The notes beneath the pieces were generated by a model. The model ran no database searches, had not been told where the DNA came from, and saw nothing but the letters and a program-made list of their open reading frames with translations. A DNA stretch of 56,000 nucleotides from Tissierellia bacterium. Lineage in GTDB: Bacteria; Bacillota; Clostridia; Tissierellales; Peptoniphilaceae. The DNA lies in contig JAAYFJ010000056.1 in the NCBI GenBank assembly GCA_012728295.1, positions 1-56,000 on the forward strand, in the 5' to 3' direction. How positions within the stretch are numbered: position 1 is the stretch's first letter; every line of letters begins with the position of its first letter. A program made the translations under genes and the position numbers. Shown here one piece after another: positions 50,142 through 56,000 of this stretch.

Positions 50142-51536
50142 ATGGAAAAAGGTTTAGAGAATACCGAACTTCATGAGAATAAAATGGGAACCGAACCGGT
50201 GCTTCTTCTGTTGATAAAAATGGCACTTCCAGCAATGTTATCCATGTTAGTGCAATCTCTTTACAATGTGGTAGACAGTATATTTGTTTCCAGATTGGGA
50301 GAAGAAGCCTTGCGAGCGGTAACCATGGCATTTCCAATACAGCAATTGATGATAGCTTTATTCGTGGGAACATCTATAGGTATTAATTCGCTAATAGCTA
50401 GAAGTTTGGGGATGAGAAAACAGGAAAGAGCAGATAGTGCCGCAAAACACAGCGTTATACTAGGGTTTCTAAATGGATTATTTTTTGCCATATTGGGATT
50501 GGTAATTGCTAGGACATATTATGGTAGATTTACAGATAATGCATCGGTATTAGAAAACGGTGTGACTTATCTCAGGATAGTAACTATCGCGAGTTTTGGC
50601 TTGTCCTTAGAGATAAATTTAGAAAAAACTATTCAGGCTACAGGAAATATGATAACACCCATGGTTACCCAGATGCTTGGAGCGGTTACCAATATTATAC
50701 TGGATCCAATTTTGATATTTGGACTTTTTGGACTTCCAGCTTACGGGGTCAAGGGAGCTGCTTTAGCTACAGTTATTGGTCAATTAGTTGCCATGTTTTA
50801 CGCTTTTTATGCGTTATTTATTAAGCCCAATGCGTTAAATTTAAAAGGTAAATTCGTATTTGACTTTAGTATAGTGGCAGATATTTTCCGAGTCGGTTTT
50901 CCTTCTATTGTAATGACCTCTATAGCATCTTTTATGGTTATGTTTATGAATTCAATATTAAAACCATTTTCAGAGGTTGCAATTACTGTATTAGGAAATT
51001 ATTTTAGATTGCAGAGTTTTATTTTTATGCCTATCTTTGGGTTAACACAAGGTGCAATGCCTATTATGGGATATAATTACGGTGCGGGAGAAAAAGAAAG
51101 ACTAATGAGTGCCCTAAAATATGGTGTGATTATAGCCGCTACTATTATGCTAGTTGGAACGTCAATTTTTTGGTTTTTCCCCAAAGAACTATTAAGTATT
51201 TTTAAAGCTACACCTGAAATGTATGAAATTGGGATACCTGCTTTTAAAACCATTGCCCTGTGTTTTGTGTTTGCGGGGGTAAGTATTATGATTTCTGTAA
51301 CATTTCAAGCTATAGGAATGGGTTTTAACAGTTTGGCGTTATCTGTGATAAGGCAATTAATGTTGATAATACCGCTATTTTACTACTTCTCAACAATATC
51401 GTTGGATTTAGTTTGGTATGCATTCCCCCTAGCGGAAATAGTGTGCATGATATTAAGTATTGCATTATTCAGATGGATATATAAAAAGAGGATTGCAAAT
51501 ATGGTGCCAATAGGAAATGAAAAGCTAAATATTTAG
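50142..51536 (+). CDS. MATE-family multidrug/solute exporter
   Basis: A 464-residue polytopic membrane protein with about 12 helices. KMALPAMLSMLVQSLYNVVDSIFVSRLGEEALRAVTMAFPIQ is typical of the NorM/MepA-like MATE transporters, and the second half repeats the pattern (GFPSIVMTSIASFMVMFMNSIL). The ATG follows GGGGGGG with six-base spacing; an in-frame TTG at 50136 overlaps it. Substrates are not predictable. It sits between dusB and greA, an otherwise housekeeping stretch. Confidence 0.93.
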   Translation: MEKGLENTELHENKMGTEPVLLLLIKMALPAMLSMLVQSLYNVVDSIFVSRLGEEALRAVTMAFPIQQLMIALFVGTSIGINSLIARSLGMRKQERADSAAKHSVILGFLNGLFFAILGLVIARTYYGRFTDNASVLENGVTYLRIVTIASFGLSLEINLEKTIQATGNMITPMVTQMLGAVTNIILDPILIFGLFGLPAYGVKGAALATVIGQLVAMFYAFYALFIKPNALNLKGKFVFDFSIVADIFRVGFPSIVMTSIASFMVMFMNSILKPFSEVAITVLGNYFRLQSFIFMPIFGLTQGAMPIMGYNYGAGEKERLMSALKYGVIIAATIMLVGTSIFWFFPKELLSIFKATPEMYEIGIPAFKTIALCFVFAGVSIMISVTFQAIGMGFNSLALSVIRQLMLIIPLFYYFSTISLDLVWYAFPLAEIVCMILSIALFRWIYKKRIANMVPIGNEKLNI

Positions 51537-51619
51537 CAATTTGTTTGTAAATATGAGTTATTTATGATAATATACAAAGTTAGAATAAGGGCTTGCCCAA
51601 TAGTGAGGAGAAAGTAGCA

Positions 51620-52096
51620 ATGATTGAAAAAGATGTGTTTTTTACGCCTGAGGGTTTGGCTAAGTTGGAAGAAGAACTTGACGAACTGAAAAGTGTAAAG
51701 AGAAAAGAAATGGCTGAGAGAATCAAAGTAGCTCTTGATTTTGGTGATATCAGCGAGAACTCGGAATATGACCAAGCCAAAAATGAACAAGCTCAACTTG
51801 AAGAGCGAATTGCTAAAATAGAGATGCAACTGAGAAATGCTAAACTTATAGATGATGAAGAATTGAATACCCATATTGTAAAAATTGGTTCAAAAGTAGT
51901 ACTAAAAGATTTACAAGATGGAGATGAAGTAGAATATATTATAGTGGGATCTGCTGAGGCTAATCCCTTGGAAGGAAAAATATCAAATGAGTCGCCTGTG
52001 GGAGCGCAACTGCTTGGTAAAAAGAAAAAAGAGACAGTTGAGATAAGCGTTCCTGATGGAGTAGTTAAGTATAAAGTGTTGGAGATTGGTCGATAG
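51620..52096 (+). CDS. greA: transcription elongation factor GreA
   Basis: Rescues arrested RNA polymerase by stimulating transcript cleavage. The 158-residue protein has an N-terminal coiled coil with the catalytic acidic tip ([19 protein letters not shown]) and a C-terminal FKBP-like domain ([42 protein letters not shown]). I chose the ATG after GAGGAGAAAGTAGCA, which gives the standard length; an upstream TTG frame is unlikely. lysS follows ten bases later, a common Firmicute pair. Confidence 0.96.
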   Translation: MIEKDVFFTPEGLAKLEEELDELKSVKRKEMAERIKVALDFGDISENSEYDQAKNEQAQLEERIAKIEMQLRNAKLIDDEELNTHIVKIGSKVVLKDLQDGDEVEYIIVGSAEANPLEGKISNESPVGAQLLGKKKKETVEISVPDGVVKYKVLEIGR

Positions 52097-52106
52097 GAAG
52101 GGGTCA

Positions 52107-53621
52107 ATGTTGGAAAACTTAAATGAAATGCTTCAGATAAGGCGCCAAAAACTGCAAGCATTAACAGAAAATGGAGAAAGCCCATTTTTATTTGAAAAAT
52201 ACCCTGTTAGCCATCACAGCGACGAAATTCAAAATGATTTTGAATCCTATGAAGGGAAACGCGTTGTTTTAGCTGGAAGATTAATGGGACGAAGAGGGCA
52301 TGGGAAAGTAAGTTTCTTAGATGTTCAAGATAGCAAGGGGAGAATTCAAGTTTTTGCTAGATTGGACAATCTTGGCGAGGAAGAATATGAAAAGGTAAAA
52401 GAGCTGGACTTAGGAGATATTATTGGAGCCAGTGGAGAAGTTTTTAAAACGAAAATGGGGGAGATTTCTGTAAGAGCTGACAAAGTTGATTTGTTAAGCA
52501 AGTCTCTTCAAATTTTACCTGAAAAATTCCATGGTCTAAAAGATCAAGACTTAAGATATCGCCAGAGATATGTAGATTTAATTGTTAATCCTGAAGTAAA
52601 AGAGACTTTTTTATTGCGTTCAAAAATCATAAAAGCAGTAAGAGAATACTTAGATGAAAAAGATTTTTTAGAAGTTGAAACGCCAATATTGGGAACTGTT
52701 GCCGGCGGCGCAAATGCTAGACCATTTTTGACACATCATAATACGCTAGATTTGGATATGCAATTAAGAATAGCTAACGAACTATTCCTTAAAAGGCTTA
52801 TCGTTGGCGGATTTGACAAGGTTTATGAAATGGGGAAAATGTTTAGAAATGAAGGTATGGATGCTAGACATAATCCTGAATTTACAAACATGGAGCTATA
52901 TCAAGCCTATGCTGACTACGAAGATATGATGGAACTGACAGAACAATTATTCTACTATGTAGCGAAAAAAGTATTGGGTACTGGAGTTATCAATTATCAA
53001 GGGCAGGAACTGGACTTGACACCACCTTGGCGTAGACTTGATATGGAAGATGCTATTTTAGAATTTGCTGGAATTGATTTTAAACACATACAAACTGATG
53101 AAGCGGCATTGGCAATAGCCAAAGAAAAAGGTTTGGAAATTCAACCAGGATGGACAAGAGGGCATATTATTGCGGAAATGTTTGAAGAATTCTGTGAAGA
53201 ACATTTGATTCAACCAACATTTATCATAGGACATCCAGTAGAAGTATCACCATTAGCGAAGAGAAACCCAGAGGACCCAAGGAAGACGAATAGATTTGAA
53301 GTATTTATGAATAAGTGGGAATTAGCAAATGCTTTTTCAGAGCTAAACGACCCAATTGATCAAAGAAAGAGATTTGAAGATCAAGTTGCTGCCAAAGAGG
53401 CTGGTGATATTGAAGCGCATCCAATGGATAATGATTTCATCAATGCCATTGAGGTTGGATTGCCTCCGACAGGAGGTCTTGGAATAGGCATAGATAGAAT
53501 GATAATTCTGTTGACAAATCAGCCTAGCATAAGAGATATATTGCTGTTCCCAACGATGAAGCCCATAGGAGCAGATAGAATAGAAGATACTGATGAATTT
53601 GAAGAAGAATCAGATAATTAA
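52107..53621 (+). CDS. lysS: lysyl-tRNA synthetase, class II
   Basis: Charges tRNA-Lys. The 504-residue protein has the N-terminal OB-fold anticodon-binding domain ([31 protein letters not shown], about 55-140) and the class II core. Motif 1 is near [26 protein letters not shown], motif 2 is [27 protein letters not shown], and motif 3 is [15 protein letters not shown]. The ATG follows GGAAGGGGTCA. The length is normal and no extra domain is present. Confidence 0.97.
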   Translation: MLENLNEMLQIRRQKLQALTENGESPFLFEKYPVSHHSDEIQNDFESYEGKRVVLAGRLMGRRGHGKVSFLDVQDSKGRIQVFARLDNLGEEEYEKVKELDLGDIIGASGEVFKTKMGEISVRADKVDLLSKSLQILPEKFHGLKDQDLRYRQRYVDLIVNPEVKETFLLRSKIIKAVREYLDEKDFLEVETPILGTVAGGANARPFLTHHNTLDLDMQLRIANELFLKRLIVGGFDKVYEMGKMFRNEGMDARHNPEFTNMELYQAYADYEDMMELTEQLFYYVAKKVLGTGVINYQGQELDLTPPWRRLDMEDAILEFAGIDFKHIQTDEAALAIAKEKGLEIQPGWTRGHIIAEMFEEFCEEHLIQPTFIIGHPVEVSPLAKRNPEDPRKTNRFEVFMNKWELANAFSELNDPIDQRKRFEDQVAAKEAGDIEAHPMDNDFINAIEVGLPPTGGLGIGIDRMIILLTNQPSIRDILLFPTMKPIGADRIEDTDEFEEESDN

Positions 53622-53622
53622 T

Positions 53623-53652
53623 AAAAAAAGACATCAATTGATGTCTTTTTTT
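53623..53652 (+). terminator. terminator after lysS
   Basis: A 30-base perfect palindrome with arms reading A7-GACATC and GATGTC-T7. It begins one base after the stop codon and is followed by TTTG. Confidence 0.9.
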
Positions 53653-53689
53653 GTACTTACACATTATAGATGTAAAAAAACTTGGACCT

Positions 53690-54466
53690 CTACTTATTTG
53701 CGATGTCGCCAACTCCATCTAGTATCAATCTAGGCCTATATGGGAAGTCCCTTACTGTTTCTCTGGAAGAAACTCCTGATAAAACCAAAACTGTATCTAG
53801 GCCAGATTCGATACCAGCCACAATGTCTGTATCCATTCTGTCTCCAATAATGGCTGCTTCGTTGGAGTGGACACCTAACATTTTTAGACCGGTGCGCATC
53901 ATCAAAGGATTAGGTTTTCCAACATAGTATGCTGTTTTTCCGGTGGTAAGCTCTATTGGTGCTACAAATGCTCTACAAGCTGGCACGATGCCGTCTGTAG
54001 TAGGTCCCGTTAAATCTGGATTTGTTCCAATCAACTTAGCGCCATTATTAACAAGCCTTACAGCCTTTGTAATGCTGTCGTAATTGTAAGTGGAGCTTTC
54101 ACCAATAACAACGTATTCGGGGTCAATATCGTTAATTGTAATTCCCGCATCATAAAGAGCGTTTAGAAGCCCTGGAGCACCTATTACATACGCACTACTA
54201 CCAGGAGACTGGTTGCTAATAAATTTTGCCGTTGCCAAGGCGCTGGTATAAAAGTGAGATTCATCAACTTCCATGCCCATTCGAGCAAGTTTTATTTGTA
54301 ATTCCTTAGTCGAGGAATTGCTTGCGTTGGTTAAGAACAAAAATTCTTTTTGTTCCTCATAAAGCCAATTAACAAAATCCTTCACACCAGGGAGTAGTCG
54401 GTTGCCATGATATATTACTCCATCCATATCAATAATAAAGCCTTTTTTTAACCTCAGCTGTTCCAT
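53690..54466 (-). CDS. HAD-superfamily hydrolase, class IIA (NagD-like)
   Basis: A 258-residue phosphatase. The nucleophile motif is FIIDMDGVIYHGNRLLPG, motif II is FLTNASNSSTKELQIKLARMG, and the metal-binding motif IV is IIGDRMDTDIVAGIESGLDTVLVLSG. The large C2a cap contains GTNPDLTGPTTDGIVPACRAFV. The ATG follows AAAGGAGGTATTTT; a longer upstream frame has no site. Members dephosphorylate nucleotides, sugar phosphates or 4-nitrophenylphosphate, and the physiological substrate here is unknown. It is transcribed alone, convergent with lysS. Confidence 0.92.
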   Translation of the reverse strand: MEQLRLKKGFIIDMDGVIYHGNRLLPGVKDFVNWLYEEQKEFLFLTNASNSSTKELQIKLARMGMEVDESHFYTSALATAKFISNQSPGSSAYVIGAPGLLNALYDAGITINDIDPEYVVIGESSTYNYDSITKAVRLVNNGAKLIGTNPDLTGPTTDGIVPACRAFVAPIELTTGKTAYYVGKPNPLMMRTGLKMLGVHSNEAAIIGDRMDTDIVAGIESGLDTVLVLSGVSSRETVRDFPYRPRLILDGVGDIANK

Positions 54467-54770
54467 AAAATACCTCCTTTCAAGAGTAGCATAGTTATAG
54501 TATACCCCATTATTGAGCATTTCTAAAGCTCATATACGTCAAATACTTGTAAAAACTAGGGTTGTTAAAGTAGAATATATTAGCAAAAGATGGAAAATTA
54601 TAGTTGAATATTGCAATATTTGTTATTCTATAATTTGGATACTATATTGATAGTATATGTTTGTTAATGTAGAAATAGTCTTTTATAATAAATTCAAAAT
54701 GAAAAAGCATTCTAAATATGTTAAGCTAATAAAAAGAATTATTATTAAGATAGAAAAGAAAGGTGTAAAT
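54467..54770. other. AT-rich divergent intergenic region
   Basis: This 304-base gap separates the HAD phosphatase gene (minus) from the acyltransferase gene (plus). On the minus strand TTAGAA (54526-54521) and TATACT (54504-54499) with 16-base spacing form a likely promoter. On the plus strand TTGAAT (54604-54609) and TATAAT (54629-54634) are a possible promoter with a long 19-base spacer. I see no ORF with a ribosome site, no riboswitch and no repeat here. Confidence 0.5.
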
Positions 54771-55757
54771 ATGCGAACTAAAACCGATGGACTAAGGGTA
54801 ATAGCGTGTTTTACGGTAGTATTATTACACGTTACTGCTGTGGCAACTATTCCATATTCTACTGAACATATGAATTTCATTTGGGGAGCAATTATTAATT
54901 CTTTTACAAGATGGAGCGTCCCAGTGTTTATTATGGTAAGTGGATCTGGAATTTTAAGAAAAGAATACGAACTTAAAGAAATAGTTTCAAAAGCAAGTAA
55001 CATATTGTTTGTTGCTTTGTTTTCCTCTGCTATTTATGTGCTGATATATAAAAGGCTAGGCGTACTGCCGTGTATGAACGTTAGGCAGAATATCATTAAT
55101 CTTATTAAAACGCCGGAACACCTGTGGTATCTGTATATGACTGCATTTCTTTATCTATTGACACCCTTAGTATTTCCGTTAATAGCAAAAGGAGATAAAA
55201 AGAAAACCCTATATGTAGCTTTTATTTGCTTGGTTGCAGGAGCGGTTTTCTTCTTAGGGAGATTAAATCCAATGGTGGAATCTATTCTAGACACAAGAAT
55301 TAAATTACCTTTAAACCTAACATTTATAGGATTATTCATTTTAGGAAGATATATGTATGAAAACAATAATACGTTCAGTGCAAATAAGCTGGTGTTATTA
55401 TTTATTTTGGGATATGCATTAACCTTGGCTCCGACCTTGTATTTCAGTATCAATTCAAAGGAGATTACATGGGATTATATTAGTTTTTATGCACCGGGCG
55501 TTACTATTATGTCGATTGCTATCTATGGATTATTTATTAGCTCAGATAAAACCTTTGAATCAATAGGCAAGCTTGCGCCATATACTCTCGGTATATATAT
55601 TATTCACATTTTAGTTATGAAAGCATATGATTTATTAAATATTAACTTGACCTTTGGAGTAAGTATATTTTTAAAAACCGCAGTAGTATTTATTATTTCT
55701 CTAATAATTAGCTTGGCTATTACGCCTATATTAAATTATGTATTAAAAACAAAATAA
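54771..55757 (+). CDS. acyltransferase-3 family membrane protein
   Basis: A 328-residue polytopic membrane protein with about ten helices. It starts MRTKTDGLRVIACFTVVLLHVTAV, the acyltransferase-3 (OafA/WecH-type) N-terminus with the active-site His in LLHV. The family pattern FTRWSVPVFIMVSGSGILRKE and HLWYLYMTAFLYLLTPLV follows. I chose the ATG six bases after AAAGGTG; the open frame extends 38 codons upstream but without a site and outside the family fold. It probably O-acetylates a cell-envelope glycan. It is monocistronic. Confidence 0.9.
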   Translation: MRTKTDGLRVIACFTVVLLHVTAVATIPYSTEHMNFIWGAIINSFTRWSVPVFIMVSGSGILRKEYELKEIVSKASNILFVALFSSAIYVLIYKRLGVLPCMNVRQNIINLIKTPEHLWYLYMTAFLYLLTPLVFPLIAKGDKKKTLYVAFICLVAGAVFFLGRLNPMVESILDTRIKLPLNLTFIGLFILGRYMYENNNTFSANKLVLLFILGYALTLAPTLYFSINSKEITWDYISFYAPGVTIMSIAIYGLFISSDKTFESIGKLAPYTLGIYIIHILVMKAYDLLNINLTFGVSIFLKTAVVFIISLIISLAITPILNYVLKTK

Positions 55758-55769
55758 TTTATATTTTTT

Positions 55770-55797
55770 CACCACAATAAGAGTGTGGTGTTTTTTT
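55770..55797 (+). terminator. terminator after the acyltransferase gene
   Basis: CACCACA (55770-55776) and TGTGGTG (55784-55790) form a seven-pair stem followed by seven T. Confidence 0.9.
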
Positions 55798-55916
55798 ATA
55801 TAAAACAACCGAAGGGGTTAATAGCTGAGGACTGAGCGATTAATATGTAAAGCTAGTTCAATTTGATATTGTAATTTAGGAAATTAAAAAAGAAGTAAAA
55901 AGATTGTAAAAAGCTC

Positions 55917-55946
55917 TTGACAATAGATTGTTCTAGGGGTTATACT
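55917..55946 (+). promoter_or_regulatory. strong promoter at the window end, possibly for an rRNA or tRNA operon
   Basis: TTGACA (55917-55922) and TATACT (55941-55946) are 18 bases apart, preceded by an A-rich stretch like an UP element. No coding start with a ribosome site follows in the last 54 bases. The window ends in AAAAAAGTTC, a sequence often seen just before a second tandem TTGACA of rRNA promoters; the earlier copy reads AAAAAGCTC before TTGACA. What it drives lies outside the window. Confidence 0.6.
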
Positions 55947-56000
55947 AATAATCCGAGCAAGCCTCGACCGGATAACACAAAAATGTTTTTAAAAAAGTTC

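Noticed and set aside
54657-54770. A 38-residue N-terminal extension of the acyltransferase
   Set aside because: The extension has no ribosome site, is Lys/Ile-rich and precedes the usual family N-terminus, which has its own site at 54771.

Overview
The window comes from an AT-rich, low-GC Gram-positive anaerobe of the Clostridia/Tissierellia type. The evidence is strong AGGAGG-type ribosome binding sites, Bacillus-like sigma-A promoters, ferredoxin-dependent 2-oxoacid oxidoreductase with butyrate kinase and phosphotransbutyrylase, a peptide transporter, lipid II amidation (MurT), a Firmicute yybS-gdpP-rplI-dnaB cluster and DnaD/DnaI-type helicase loading proteins. I cannot name the genus. 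It is a chromosomal region: I see no phage, insertion sequence, CRISPR array or complete tRNA/rRNA gene.

Layout. 1-4.9 kb: end of an oppBCDFA peptide importer. 5.0-6.5 kb (minus): a lipoprotein with a rhodanese domain. 6.8-12.0 kb: IclR regulator, then buk, ptb and a three-subunit 2-oxoacid oxidoreductase, a unit that can turn 2-oxoacids from amino acids into acyl-CoA, acyl-phosphate, fatty acid and ATP. 12.0-15.2 kb (minus): M16C metallopeptidase and a glutaredoxin-like protein. 15.3-20.9 kb: MurJ, a membrane protein, a YyaL-type protein, nitroreductase and TetR. 21.0-21.9 kb (minus): DegV split by a frameshift at a slippery heptamer. 22.1-29.4 kb: yybS-like gene, gdpP, rplI, dnaB, GNAT, dnaD-like and dnaI-like genes. 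29.4-30.6 kb: glutaredoxin, DUF1858 and a broken membrane protein gene. 30.6-33.6 kb (minus): DtxR-family regulator and CopA with a CopZ-like tail, divergent from feoA-feoA-feoB at 33.8-36.4 kb. 36.4-37.3 kb: four tiny membrane proteins with Cys or apparent selenocysteine tails. 37.3-37.9 kb: preQ1-I riboswitch and queT. 38.0-46.8 kb: sensor proteins, a response regulator on the opposite strand, a zinc-ribbon repeat protein, a lipoprotein and an AIM24-family protein. 47.0-53.6 kb: murT, coaX, dusB, MATE exporter, greA, lysS. 53.7-55.8 kb: HAD phosphatase and an acyltransferase-3 protein. The last 100 bases carry a strong promoter.

The most notable finding is just after feoB. Four single-pass mini-proteins of 50-54 residues follow one another. 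The first and last have Cys-rich tails. The two middle ones are each interrupted at codon 33 by an in-frame TGA, exactly where the last one has Cys33. Each TGA is followed, after the same 10-base spacer, by a small GTGCA-led hairpin like a bacterial SECIS element. They look like tiny selenoproteins linked to ferrous iron uptake. Other observations worth checking are an embedded copZ start inside copA, a possible -1 frameshift in degV at A_AAA_AAG, a DtxR-family regulator placed with a copper ATPase, and a preQ1-I riboswitch with a visible antiterminator/terminator switch.

Caveat: the degV frameshift and both frameshifts in the broken gene at 30.1-30.6 kb are apparent one-base deletions, so sequence error must be excluded before biology is inferred from them.
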